Assembly: GCF_015182315.1 (NCBI RefSeq)
Contig: NZ_PRDL01000001.1
Span: 496,001 to 560,000, forward strand
DNA from: Cellvibrio polysaccharolyticus
Lineage (GTDB): Bacteria; Pseudomonadota; Gammaproteobacteria; Pseudomonadales; Cellvibrionaceae
Direction: 5' to 3'
Length of the DNA stretch: 64,000 nucleotides
Shown here: positions 24,908-33,898 of the stretch, piece after piece
Layout: each line of letters opens with the position of its first letter
Numbering within the stretch: the first letter of the stretch is position 1
Translations under genes and position numbers: made by a program
Notes under the pieces: generated by a model
What the model was told of the DNA's origin: nothing
Seen by the model: only the letters and a program-made list of their open reading frames with translations
Databases searched by the model: none

Positions 24908-26956
24908 TCAGTCCTTATTCAGCGGCAAAGTCATGGTGATGGACGTTCCTGTGCCGACTACGCTGTCTACTGCCAGGGTGCCGCCCAGCTCGCTGATATA
25001 TTCCCGGGAAAGATAAACCCCGATGCCCATGCCTTTGCCCGACTTGGTCGTTTCAAAAGGCTTGAACAGCCGGTTATGGATAAAATCCCGATCCATCCCG
25101 GAGCCGGTGTCTTCAATGGTGATAATGACCCGGTCATTATTGCAGCGAAGTGTAACATGAACGCTGCCTTCGTCCGGGGTCGCTTCCTGGGCATTCTTGA
25201 TGAAGTGGGTGATGGTCATAACCATGCGCACCTGATCCGCTTGAATGCTGCGGCCTCCGTCCTGTATGTCGGTAGTGAGTATAGGCGTTTTACGCTGACA
25301 CTCACTTAATGCCTGCTGCATAACATCTTTTAAATACAGACGCTGCACCATATCCGATTCATCGCGGCGTAATTTTTTCAGCAAATGATTCATGCGATCC
25401 ACCGAATTACTGATGGTTTGAATCGCATCTTCAATAAATGCCGGGTTGCTCTTGTGGCGTTCGGCATTGCGCACCACCAGCGCTTGTTGTGCAATCAGGT
25501 TGTTCAGGTCATGAATAATAAAGGCGACCAACTTATTGTAGGTATCAAACTGCCGCCCTTCCGCCAGTTGTTCCGCTTGTTTGTGCCGTTTCAAATAGCT
25601 GGCAAGCTGTCGGCCCATGGTTTTGAGCAAGTCCAGATCTTCCCAGGTCAGGGTGGCATCGCCGGCCGGTGGTTTGGTCAGCGCCATAAAACCTACCAGC
25701 TCATCAGCAACAATCAGCGGGAATATCAGCCAGAGCTGGGGAATACTGCGCGTCCATTCCGGTAGCAACTCGTTATTCTGGCTAAGTGCTTCGTTATCGC
25801 CGCTGTCCGGAAAAAACACCCATTCCGATTCCTTGAGCGCACGGCAAAACGGGCTTTCATCCGGCTCGTTGGGGAACTGGGTCGACTCGGGAATACGGTG
25901 CTGATACACCTGCTCGTAAAAGCCCTGTTGATGAATCCAGATGGCGCCGCCAGAGGCCTTGGTAACCGACGCAATCGCATAAAAAGCCCGCTGATTGGCT
26001 TCACGGCTTTCTGCCGGTTGCGCCAAATAGTTAATCAGGCGCAGCCACTCGGTGCGGTAATCGTACTTGTGGCGGAACAGGTGTTTATCGATCAATACCG
26101 AAAGGCGGGCGCGAATGCTGCGGGAGATAAATACCGTCAGCAACAGCAGGATGGCGGCAATCAGCATAAAGCTGTAAATCACTGTGCCCCAGTTGCCACT
26201 GTTGGCGCGCACATAATATCCACCCAATGACACCAGGCTGATGAGCAGCCCGATACCAATCAATGACGTAGTGTAAAAAACGATAGGGCGTGACAGGGTG
26301 ATATTGGCGTTGCGATGGCCCGGTTGCAGCAGCAACAGGCTGCCCAGTGCCAGGAACAGGCAAATTGCCAGCGATACGGCTGCTCGGGCTTGCCACAATA
26401 ACGGGTCGAAGGTCTGAAAAATCAGCGTGTGGGTGTACAGGTAAATGTCGTAGAAAAACAATACCGACAGGTTGATGCACAGGAGTTTGATCTGCCGATC
26501 ATTGGCCGCCGCGTGGCGCAGCAGCTGTTCAACACTGACCAGGCCAATCACTGCCAGCAACAACGGCAACCATGCTGACAGGTTGATAACGTATTGAAAC
26601 CCCAGCAGCGCCGAAGCGAAGGCCAGCAAGGTGATCGGCCAGGCAAGGCCAAAGAGAATTTTCAGGCTGAGCGGCATATGTTGTCGGGGGGCGTAGGCCC
26701 GCAGCAACAGCGCCAACGCGAGAATCCAGATGCTGTAATGCAGGCATTCAACAAACAACAACCACAACACCGGGAAAGCCCACTGGTGAAATGACAGGGC
26801 GATCAATGACAGATTCAGCGTATGTACCGCTGCTGCCGCCATCAGCAAGCAGATGTTCTGTTTGCGGTAATGGTGGTAGCCGTACGTGAGGGTCAATAAA
26901 CCGGCAACAATGGCGGCGCTCAGGTAGGCGGTAAAGGTGACGCTGTTATATTCCAT
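24908..26956 (-). CDS. prsK: PrsK, membrane sensor histidine kinase of the PEP-CTERM system
   Basis: 682 aa from ATG at 26956, which gives MEYNSVTFTAYLSAAIVAGLL; an upstream in-frame ATG at 27022 would add a non-membrane leader and is less likely. About nine hydrophobic segments fill residues 1-300. A GAF-like domain follows (about 320-480), then the kinase core: VAFIIHDLNNLIAQQALVV with the phosphorylatable His, NAQEATPDEG (N box), TIEDTGSGMD (G1), KSGKGMGIGVYLSREYI (G2). This fits the PrsK family, which pairs with PrsR. The input signal is unknown. First gene of the prsK-prsR pair. Confidence 0.9.
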   Translation of the reverse strand: MEYNSVTFTAYLSAAIVAGLLTLTYGYHHYRKQNICLLMAAAAVHTLNLSLIALSFHQWAFPVLWLLFVECLHYSIWILALALLLRAYAPRQHMPLSLKILFGLAWPITLLAFASALLGFQYVINLSAWLPLLLAVIGLVSVEQLLRHAAANDRQIKLLCINLSVLFFYDIYLYTHTLIFQTFDPLLWQARAAVSLAICLFLALGSLLLLQPGHRNANITLSRPIVFYTTSLIGIGLLISLVSLGGYYVRANSGNWGTVIYSFMLIAAILLLLTVFISRSIRARLSVLIDKHLFRHKYDYRTEWLRLINYLAQPAESREANQRAFYAIASVTKASGGAIWIHQQGFYEQVYQHRIPESTQFPNEPDESPFCRALKESEWVFFPDSGDNEALSQNNELLPEWTRSIPQLWLIFPLIVADELVGFMALTKPPAGDATLTWEDLDLLKTMGRQLASYLKRHKQAEQLAEGRQFDTYNKLVAFIIHDLNNLIAQQALVVRNAERHKSNPAFIEDAIQTISNSVDRMNHLLKKLRRDESDMVQRLYLKDVMQQALSECQRKTPILTTDIQDGGRSIQADQVRMVMTITHFIKNAQEATPDEGSVHVTLRCNNDRVIITIEDTGSGMDRDFIHNRLFKPFETTKSGKGMGIGVYLSREYISELGGTLAVDSVVGTGTSITMTLPLNKD

Positions 26957-27149
26957 GGGTGTTCCGAAGTATCCTGCAGTGATATGCGGTGAAGGATAGC
27001 AGCAGCGGGCTGAAAAACGCATCTGTCCCGGTTATTACGCCATTGTTTGCTTCAGGCCATGTTCACGTGAATAGCATTTTGCGGATATAATGCGCGCGAC
27101 TTGTGCTGAGCCCGTTTGGGCCATCATATATAACGATGAGGTAAAAACC

Positions 27150-27578
27150 GTGAGCCAAATGAAGAAAGCGTTCGGTATGGTGTTGGTTGTAGGTCTATTG
27201 GCTGCTTCGGGAATTGCATCCAGCCAGTCCTCCACCCATGCCGAAGAGATTAAAGCCCGTATTGCACCGGTTGGTACCGTTTGCATGTCCGGAGATGAAT
27301 GTGCGGCAGCACCGGCGGCACCTGCCAGTGCAGAACCGAGAAGCGGTAAGGAAGTGTACGACGCAACTTGCGGTACCTGCCACGCTATCGGCGTATCGGG
27401 CGCTCCCAAATTTGGTAATGCCGGTGAGTGGGCTCCGCGTATCGCGCAAGGTATCGAGGTGCTCTACACCCACGCCTTCGACGGTCTGAATGCGATGCCG
27501 GCTCGCGGTTTGTGTATGAATTGTTCCGATGACGAACTGAAAGCAGCGGTTGACTACATGGTCGACTCTGCGAAGTAA
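27150..27578 (+). CDS. Cytochrome c5 (monohaem periplasmic c-type cytochrome)
   Basis: 142 aa from GTG at 27150, 8 bases after a GAGG element; an ATG at 27159 is also possible. A signal peptide (KKAFGMVLVVGLLAASGIASS) is followed by an Ala/Pro-rich linker and a class I cytochrome c domain. The haem site is CGTCH and the sixth ligand is the Met in AMPARGLCMNCSDDEL, where the extra C-x-x-C is typical of cytochrome c5. It shuttles electrons in the periplasm. Convergent with rep, as in Pseudomonas chromosomes. Confidence 0.9.
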   Translation: MSQMKKAFGMVLVVGLLAASGIASSQSSTHAEEIKARIAPVGTVCMSGDECAAAPAAPASAEPRSGKEVYDATCGTCHAIGVSGAPKFGNAGEWAPRIAQGIEVLYTHAFDGLNAMPARGLCMNCSDDELKAAVDYMVDSAK

Positions 27579-27589
27579 GGGCTTGCAGG

Positions 27590-27615
27590 CGCTGCCGGCT
27601 ATCCGGCGGGCAGCG
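27590..27615. terminator. Hairpin between cytochrome c5 and rep
   Basis: CGCTGCC and GGCAGCG flank an inner CCGG/CCGG pairing in the 37-bp convergent gap. No T-tract is present on either strand, so its strength as a terminator is uncertain. Confidence 0.45.
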
Positions 27616-29634
27616 TCAGTCAAACAGGTTCAACAAACTGCTCAGTGTTTCCTCGCCTTTGGCAATATTCTTCTCCGGGCTTGACTGCCCAAAACCTTCC
27701 CGCTCGATATCTTCTGCCGGCAGCTCGTCGAGAAAACGGCTGGGGGTGGTTTCGCTGATCTCGCCGTATTGTTTGCGCTTGCCGGCCAGCGTCATGGTCA
27801 GGTTTTTGCGGGCGCGGGTAATACCCACGTAAGTCAGTCGTCGTTCTTCTTCTATATTGTTGTCTTCAATACTGTTGCGATGCGGCAGCAACTCTTCTTC
27901 CAGGCCCACCATATACACGTAGGGGAATTCCAGCCCTTTGGAAGCGTGCAAGGTCATCAGCTGCACCTGGTCACTGTCATCTTCCTCTTCCTGACGCTCC
28001 ATTAAGTCGCGCAGCACCAGTTTGGCGATAGCGTCTTTCATCGGCGTTTCCGACGCGTCATCGTTTTCTTCTGCACGTTCCAAGGTTTTTTGCAGCGATT
28101 CGACCAGATAAAGCACATTCTCCATGCGTTTTTCCGCAGCTTTGCTACTGGCGGCGTTCTGGTGCAGCCAGCCTTCGTAGTCGATGTCTTCAATCATCTC
28201 CCGCACGGCTGTTATGGGGTGTTCGCCATGGCAACGATCCGTTACCTGTTTCAGCCAATGAGTAAAGCGTTGAAGGCGTTCACTGTTTTTGTCGGTCAGC
28301 TGGCTGATAAAGCCGATTTCCTGGCTGGCCGCGTAAAGGCTGATATGGCGCTCGCCGGCGTAGTTACCCAGCGTTTCCAGAATACTGGTGCCGATCTGGC
28401 GGCGCGGGGTATTAATGATGCGCAAAAAGGCGTTGTCATCATCCGGGTTCACCACCAGCCGCAGATAGGCCATGATGTCCTTGATTTCGGTTTTGGCAAA
28501 AAAAGACGAACCACCGCTGATGCGGTAGGGAACCTGATGATGCTGCAATTTTATTTCCAGCAGGCGCGCCTGATGGTTGCCGCGATAAAGGATGGCGTAG
28601 TCGCGAAACTGGCGCTGGAAGCGAATGCGATCGGTGAGAATTTCCGTCGCCACCCGCTCCGCCTCGGCATCTTCATTATTACAGCGGATAACCCGAATGC
28701 TATCGCCCAGCCCCATCTCGCTCCACAGGGCTTTATCAAACTCGTGCGGATTGTGGGCGATAAGATGGTTGGCGACCCGCAAAATGCGGCTGGTAGAGCG
28801 GTAATTTTGCTCCAGCTTGATCACCTTCAGCGTCGGGAAGTCCTGTTTGAGTAGCGACATATTTTCCGGCCGCGCACCCCGCCAGGCATAAATAGACTGA
28901 TCATCGTCACCGACCACAGTCAGTGCACCGCGATCTCCCACCAGCAAGCGAACCAATAAATATTGGCTTGAGTTGGTGTCCTGATATTCGTCTACCAACA
29001 GGTAGCGAATTTTTCGTTGCCAGCGCGCCAGCACCTCCGGATTGCTGGCAAACAGATTCACCGGGATCAAAATCAAATCATCAAAATCCACCGCGTTATA
29101 GGCTTTCAGCGCCTGGTTATAGCGTTGATAAATGCGCGCGATGGTTCGCTCCGCGGGGCTTTGCGCGATAGCAAGCGCTTGCTCACCGGTGATGAGATCA
29201 TTCTTCCAGCGAGAGATCTGGTTCTGCACCAGATCAATATGATCGTTATCCAGCTCGCCTTCTTTCAGCATCAACTCTTTTAATAAAGCCCGTGCATCAT
29301 CAGCATCAAAAATGGAAAAACCCGGTTTGAATCCGAGGATTTTTGATTCGCGCCGGATAACATTTAATCCCAAATTGTGAAATGTGGAGACTGTTAATCC
29401 TTTGGATGCGCTACCTTTTACCAACGAACTGACGCGCTCTTTCATCTCCCGTGCGGCTTTATTGGTAAATGTCAGCGCAGCAATATGCCGTGCGGGTAAT
29501 TCGCAATCGCGGATCAGATAAGCAATTTTGCGTGTGATCACACTGGTCTTGCCACTACCGGCACCGGCCAGTACCAGACAGGGGCCATCGACATACAAAA
29601 CGGCTTCTTTTTGACGGGGGTTGAGCTGAGTCAC
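27616..29634 (-). CDS. rep: Rep, ATP-dependent superfamily 1 DNA helicase
   Basis: 672 aa from a GTG at 29634, with GAGGA 5 bases upstream. This matches the length and N-terminus of known Rep proteins (TQLNPRQKEAVLYVDGPCLVLAGAGSGKT), whereas the open frame continues about 110 codons further upstream without homology. SF1 motifs are complete: Walker A AGAGSGKTSV, ALTFTNKAAREMKERV (Ia), YLLVDEYQDTNSSQ (II), VVGDDDQSIYAWRGA (III), LEQNYRST (IV) and MTLHASKGLEFPYVYMVG (V), VGITRARKNL (VI). A 3'-5' helicase that clears replication blocks. Convergent with cytochrome c5. Confidence 0.95.
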   Translation of the reverse strand: MTQLNPRQKEAVLYVDGPCLVLAGAGSGKTSVITRKIAYLIRDCELPARHIAALTFTNKAAREMKERVSSLVKGSASKGLTVSTFHNLGLNVIRRESKILGFKPGFSIFDADDARALLKELMLKEGELDNDHIDLVQNQISRWKNDLITGEQALAIAQSPAERTIARIYQRYNQALKAYNAVDFDDLILIPVNLFASNPEVLARWQRKIRYLLVDEYQDTNSSQYLLVRLLVGDRGALTVVGDDDQSIYAWRGARPENMSLLKQDFPTLKVIKLEQNYRSTSRILRVANHLIAHNPHEFDKALWSEMGLGDSIRVIRCNNEDAEAERVATEILTDRIRFQRQFRDYAILYRGNHQARLLEIKLQHHQVPYRISGGSSFFAKTEIKDIMAYLRLVVNPDDDNAFLRIINTPRRQIGTSILETLGNYAGERHISLYAASQEIGFISQLTDKNSERLQRFTHWLKQVTDRCHGEHPITAVREMIEDIDYEGWLHQNAASSKAAEKRMENVLYLVESLQKTLERAEENDDASETPMKDAIAKLVLRDLMERQEEEDDSDQVQLMTLHASKGLEFPYVYMVGLEEELLPHRNSIEDNNIEEERRLTYVGITRARKNLTMTLAGKRKQYGEISETTPSRFLDELPAEDIEREGFGQSSPEKNIAKGEETLSSLLNLFD

Positions 29635-29853
29635 AAATCCTCGAGGTGGTCGCGAAATCGGATGAAAGCGCCATTGTACCAAGTGCATAATTATCCGTAA
29701 CGAAGAGAACGCACGGCTCGTGAAAAATCTGCGGCCGGTGCCATACTCTACCGTGAAGGGCGTTTGCGAAATAAAAACGTCAAGTACCACCCCGACGGGT
29801 GCTGCGAGAGCTGACTTAACTAACCCTCTCGTTATCGCGGGAGAGAGAATCAT

Positions 29854-31554
29854 ATGGAAAATGTTATAAAAATCCTGTTTGTTGATCGTGAGCAGGGCGA
29901 ATACCTGTTGATTGCTGATGTGCTGGCGCAGGTTCGGCATGTGCGTTATCAGCTCACCTGGTGCCATCAATTAACCGATGCCATGGCGTTGATCATGTCA
30001 TCGGAATATGACGTGGTATTACTCGACTACTACTGGGGTGAATTCAACACCCGGGATTTGTTGAACACCGCACGTTTGCAAGCCTGCCAGACACCTATCG
30101 TGGTGATGACCCATGAGATGGAAACCGAGGTTGACCGCGAGGTGATTCGTGCCGGTGCGTCTGACTACCTCATCAAGGATGCTATCGACGCGCAGCTGCT
30201 TGACCGCACCATTCGCTACGCCATTGAACGCAAACAAAGTGAATTGCACCTTGCCCGCCTGGCGCATTACGACACCCTTACTGAAATTCCCAACCGTTTG
30301 TTATTCCGCGACCGCCTGGAGCACGCGATTCGTTTGGCGGAGCGCGACAGTACCTCTTTTTCGTTGTTGTTTATCGACCTCAATGGATTCAAGCAGGTTA
30401 ACGACACTTTCGGCCATGATGCCGGCGATGCGCTGATCCGGATTTGTGCCGAGCGGCTGCACGACACCATTCGCAAAAGCGATACCGTTGCCCGTATGGG
30501 CGGTGATGAATTTACGTTATTGTTACAAAATATTAATCACACCAGCGATGTGGCTCATATCGCACAAAAAGTGATTGAGGTGCTCTCGGCTCCGGCGCAT
30601 ATCAACGGCTACGATGTGGTCGTGGGCTGCAGTATTGGTGTGGCGATTTACCCTGGCGCCGGTCAGAATGCCGATACCTTGCTGAAAAATGCTGACATTG
30701 CCATGTACAAGGCGAAGCAGGAAGAGGGCAGTGCGTTCTGTTTTTTCACCGACGCCATGAATCGCGAGGTGCGCCGGCAATTAAAACTCGAATCCGATTT
30801 GCGCCAGGCGCTGCGCAAAGAGCAACTGTTTATTCAATACCAGCCGCGTGTCGATATGCACTCCGGTCGTATCATTGCGCTTGAAGCGCAATTGCGCTGG
30901 GCGCATCCGGAGCGCGGTGTATTAAATGCCAGCGAGTTTATGTCTATCGCGGAAGATACCGGTTTAATTACCGCGATCGGTTACCGTGTTATTCGTCAGG
31001 CCTGCTCCGATCTGAAAAAAATTCACCGTTTGTTTGGTGAAGAAATTGTCATGTCGATCAATCTCTCGGTGCGCCAATTCAAAGACGATCATCTGGTGCA
31101 GGTTATTTCAGAAATATTTACTGAAACCGGAATGGGGCCAGGTGATATTGAATTTGAATTGACTGAAACCACCCTGATGGAAAATATCGACATGGTCAGC
31201 CTGTGTATGCGTCCACTGGCGGTGTTCGGTATTAATTTTACGCTCAGTAATTTTGGTACCGGCAACTCTTCTTTTCTGCATTTGCAGCGGCTGCCGATCA
31301 GTGCGGTTAAAATTGATGCGCAATTTATGGCAGAGTTACAGCGCAGCCGTAATGACCGCCGTTTGATTCTGGCGATGATTAACCTCGCGAAAAACCTCGG
31401 CCGTATTGTGATTGCAGACGGCGTGGATGATGCTATGCAAAAAGACTGGCTGGAAAAAACCGGTTGCGATCAAATGCAAGGTCTTTATTTTTACCCCCCT
31501 AAAAGCATCGACGATATTGTTGAGCTGTTGCAGCTGAATTATCAAATCGCCTGA
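29854..31554 (+). CDS. REC-GGDEF-EAL protein, probable diguanylate cyclase with a degenerate EAL domain
   Basis: 566 aa, ATG at 29854. The receiver domain (1-125) has Asp58 in VVLLDYYW and Lys108. The GGDEF domain (about 135-300) is intact, with GGDEF at 216-220 and an RKSD inhibitory I-site at 207-210. The EAL domain (about 320-560) keeps Glu344 (EAQ instead of EAL), Asn403 and the Lys of VKID, but the double Asp of DDFGTG is replaced by Ser-Asn (SNFGTG, 465-466) and the EGVE loop reads DGVD. Metal binding for c-di-GMP hydrolysis should therefore be lost. The protein most likely makes c-di-GMP, or binds it through the EAL domain. Divergent from rep; converges on comM with a 7-bp gap. Confidence 0.88.
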   Translation: MENVIKILFVDREQGEYLLIADVLAQVRHVRYQLTWCHQLTDAMALIMSSEYDVVLLDYYWGEFNTRDLLNTARLQACQTPIVVMTHEMETEVDREVIRAGASDYLIKDAIDAQLLDRTIRYAIERKQSELHLARLAHYDTLTEIPNRLLFRDRLEHAIRLAERDSTSFSLLFIDLNGFKQVNDTFGHDAGDALIRICAERLHDTIRKSDTVARMGGDEFTLLLQNINHTSDVAHIAQKVIEVLSAPAHINGYDVVVGCSIGVAIYPGAGQNADTLLKNADIAMYKAKQEEGSAFCFFTDAMNREVRRQLKLESDLRQALRKEQLFIQYQPRVDMHSGRIIALEAQLRWAHPERGVLNASEFMSIAEDTGLITAIGYRVIRQACSDLKKIHRLFGEEIVMSINLSVRQFKDDHLVQVISEIFTETGMGPGDIEFELTETTLMENIDMVSLCMRPLAVFGINFTLSNFGTGNSSFLHLQRLPISAVKIDAQFMAELQRSRNDRRLILAMINLAKNLGRIVIADGVDDAMQKDWLEKTGCDQMQGLYFYPPKSIDDIVELLQLNYQIA

Positions 31555-31561
31555 TAGTCTT

Positions 31562-33058
31562 TCACTGAAAACGCACCCGATCCAGGGTGCGATAACCCAG
31601 TGCTTCTGAAATAGTTTGCTGATCCGGCCTGGATTTTCCTTGCAGGTCGGCCAGCGTTAGCGCCAGTTTTAAAATACGGTGCAGGGCGCGGGTAGAGAGC
31701 CCTAATTTTTCAATCGCATCATCCAGCAAATGCTGTTGTGCTTTGTCGAGCGCGCAAATGTCTTCCAGCTCCGAGGCCGATAATGCCCGGTTTAATTTCC
31801 CCTGGCGTTGCAGCTGGGTTTTTCTTGCCTCAATAACCCGCTGCTGTACCACCGCACTGCTGTCGCCATTTCTCGGTTGATGCACCTCACCACATTTCAG
31901 CGCGCGCACCGGAATATGCATATCAATACGATCCAGCAGTGGCCCGGAAATTTTTTGTCGATAGCGCCTTACTTGCTCCGGTGTGCATTGGCAACGCTCG
32001 CTGCCGTGATAGCCACAAGGGCAAGGGTTCATTGCCGCAATTAATTGAAAGTGGGCAGGAAAGGTAACCTGTGCTCGCGCCCGTGATATGGAAACCGCGC
32101 CGTTCTCCAGCGGCTCGCGTAATACTTCCAATACATGGCGGGAAAATTCGGGCAATTCATCTAAAAATAGAATGCCGTGGTGCGCTAACGAAATTTCGCC
32201 AGGTTTGGGATTGCTGCCACCGCCGGCCAGTGCAATGGCCGACGTTGTATGGTGCGGTGATCGAAACGGGCGCTCGTACCAATGTTGGCGTTGCTTGCGG
32301 CTGGCAATGGAATAAATCGCCGCTACCTCAATCGCATCCTGCTCATCGAGTGGCGGTAATATGCCCGGCAGCCGATGCGCCAGCATACTTTTTCCGGTGC
32401 CGGGTGGTCCGTAGAGTAACAGGTTATGACCACCGGCAGCGGCGACTTCCAGTGCGCGTTTTGCTTGGTACTGGCCTTTAACATCGGCAATATCTTTATC
32501 AGTTATTTGCAGTGGCGGAATGTCGGGTGCTTGCTGAAATAAAAACTCCCGCTGATGCAAATGCGCGCACACTTGCAATAAATTTTCTGCAGAAAAAACT
32601 TTGGTAGCCCGACTCAATGCGGCTTCGCTGGCATTTGCTTGCGCAATAATTAATTGCCGATCAGCGCGGCTGCAAGCGAGTGCGGCGGGCAAAGCGGCAT
32701 CGACACCGCGCAAATCGCCCGACAGTGCCAGTTCCCCAATAAATTCGTAATCATCAAGTGCGGCGGCGGGCAGTTGGCCGGAGGCGGCGAGAATGCCCAG
32801 TGCGATGGCGAGATCAAAACGGCTGCCTTCTTTGGGTAAATCAGCCGGTGCGAGATTGACGGTAATGCGTCGTGCAGGAAATTCCAGGTGACTGTTAAGA
32901 ATGGCGCTACGCACGCGATCCTTGCTTTCCTTAACCGCGGTTTCCGGCATGCCGACAATCGACAGGCCGGGCAAGCCGTTGGAAAGATGCACTTCAACCG
33001 TAACCAGCGGTGCTTCAATACCCAGCTTCGCCCGGGTATAAACAATGGCGAGAGACAT
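31562..33058 (-). CDS. comM: ComM / YifB, Mg-chelatase-like AAA+ helicase
   Basis: 498 aa from ATG at 33058 (MSLAIVYTRAKLGIEAP, the usual family start); an in-frame codon 11 positions upstream is not conserved-looking. The N-terminal domain has the family block VEVHLSNGLPGLSIVGMPETAVKESKDRVRSA. The AAA+ core carries Walker A LLYGPPGTGKSMLAHRLPGILPP, RSPHHTTSAIALAGGG and GILFLDELPEF (Walker B), plus CPCGYHG with zinc-like cysteines. ComM is a hexameric branch-migration helicase that aids integration of incoming DNA during natural transformation. The downstream gene on the same strand is the unrelated convergent GGDEF gene. Confidence 0.94.
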   Translation of the reverse strand: MSLAIVYTRAKLGIEAPLVTVEVHLSNGLPGLSIVGMPETAVKESKDRVRSAILNSHLEFPARRITVNLAPADLPKEGSRFDLAIALGILAASGQLPAAALDDYEFIGELALSGDLRGVDAALPAALACSRADRQLIIAQANASEAALSRATKVFSAENLLQVCAHLHQREFLFQQAPDIPPLQITDKDIADVKGQYQAKRALEVAAAGGHNLLLYGPPGTGKSMLAHRLPGILPPLDEQDAIEVAAIYSIASRKQRQHWYERPFRSPHHTTSAIALAGGGSNPKPGEISLAHHGILFLDELPEFSRHVLEVLREPLENGAVSISRARAQVTFPAHFQLIAAMNPCPCGYHGSERCQCTPEQVRRYRQKISGPLLDRIDMHIPVRALKCGEVHQPRNGDSSAVVQQRVIEARKTQLQRQGKLNRALSASELEDICALDKAQQHLLDDAIEKLGLSTRALHRILKLALTLADLQGKSRPDQQTISEALGYRTLDRVRFQ

Positions 33059-33169
33059 ACGCAATCCTTGCTTGAGTAAAGGCTGATCCATCCGGGTGAT
33101 TCAGCCGTTAAAAAATCATTATCTATTAATAGCCGCGTTTAATCGCCCACAGTGCCGTGGCAGAGCAAA

Positions 33170-33436
33170 TCAGGCGTCTGTATTTTTCTCTTCGCGGGTG
33201 GCTTGTTGGGCTTCCCAGGTTTGCAATTGTTGCTCCAGCGCTTCCAGACGTTGCCGGGTGCGCTGCAGCACCGCCGCCTGTGCGTCAAACTCTTCGCGGG
33301 TTACCAAATCCATTTTGCGCAGCGCTGCCTGCAAGGCGGCATTCAGTTCCCGCGCCGGTAAGGATTGGTCGAGCCCGGCGATGCGGCTTTGCAATTCATC
33401 GGAGAGTCGTTTGGTGAAATCCTGCAACATAATCAT
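33170..33436 (-). CDS. ubiK: UbiK, ubiquinone biosynthesis accessory factor (BMFP/YqiC family)
   Basis: 88 aa, ATG at 33436 with AAAGG just upstream; an ATG two codons on is also possible. It matches UbiK in the block ALRKMDLVTREEFDAQAAVLQRTRQRLEALEQQL, a short helix followed by a C-terminal coiled coil that trimerises. The protein associates with the lipid-binding factor UbiJ in aerobic ubiquinone synthesis. It precedes comM on the same strand, an arrangement also seen in Pseudomonas. Confidence 0.9.
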   Translation of the reverse strand: MIMLQDFTKRLSDELQSRIAGLDQSLPARELNAALQAALRKMDLVTREEFDAQAAVLQRTRQRLEALEQQLQTWEAQQATREEKNTDA

Positions 33437-33698
33437 CTGCCTTTAAAGAACCAACCTGCAGTGTAACGCGATCGGCGGTTCCCTTCACCTGTGGTGGCCG
33501 GCGGTGTTTATTGGCAATGAATTGGGCGCCGGGGTTTGACACCTTATTGCTCCTTTTGGCAATTCTGTCTTGCGCTGGTGCGCCTGCTCTTTTTTTGTGC
33601 GTTATTTTGGTGCACTCGTTTGTGGCTGCCCATTGTTGATGCAAGCACGATCTTATAAAAAATCCATAACATTATGAATTTATTGGTTTTTTTGATTT

Positions 33699-33714
33699 TG
33701 GCCTGCTCTGTGCA
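33699..33714 (+). promoter_or_regulatory. Sigma-54 promoter of the glnK-amtB operon
   Basis: TGGCCTGCTCTGTGCA has GG and GC at the exact -24/-12 spacing. The -12 half (GTGCA) fits well; the -24 half is TGGCC rather than TGGCAC. The predicted start is near 33725. NtrC-activated sigma-54 promoters in front of glnK-amtB are the rule in proteobacteria. NtrC sites were not identified. Confidence 0.72.
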
Positions 33715-33724
33715 AAAGCTCGCT

Positions 33725-33898
33725 TGACTGTAAATAGCGAGCATTCAGTTCTCTGATGATTCCATTTACGGGCGTGTCTGCTGACAGATCCGGCTTCAAG
33801 AGGGCATGAAACGGATCAGCGCGGTTCGGGGCGAGAAGGTTAGACCGTATTTCCGGTGGCTTCCCGCACGCAAGTGCGGGGTTTTTTAGGAGTACATG
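33725..33898 (+). ncRNA. Structured glnK leader with internal terminator (candidate attenuator)
   Basis: The predicted 5' leader of glnK is about 170 nt. It contains a stem GATCCG/CGGATC (33787-33792 with 33812-33817) and ends in a strong intrinsic-terminator hairpin, CCCGCAC-GCAA-GTGCGGG (33863-33880) followed by GTTTTTT. The glnK ribosome-binding site AGGAG begins only a base or two after the T-run. Transcripts should partly stop there unless antitermination occurs. A small RNA ending at the T-run is an equally good reading. No known riboswitch family was recognised. Confidence 0.5.
33863..33887 (+). terminator. Intrinsic terminator inside the glnK leader
   Basis: A 7-bp perfect GC-rich stem with a GCAA tetraloop and a T6 run, directly before the glnK Shine-Dalgarno. 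By structure it is as good a terminator as those found at gene ends in this window. Confidence 0.7.

Noticed and set aside
28090..28854. 254-codon frame antisense to rep
   Set aside because: Shadow of the rep reading frame; no motif or ribosome-binding site.
29635..29970. N-terminal extension of Rep by about 110 residues
   Set aside because: The extension has no similarity to Rep, and the GTG at 29634 has a ribosome-binding site and gives the normal protein length. The extension also overlaps the promoter and start of the divergent GGDEF gene.
33718..33742. Stem GCTCGC/GCGAGC near the glnK promoter as part of the leader RNA
   Set aside because: Its left arm lies upstream of the predicted transcription start, so it would not form in the transcript.
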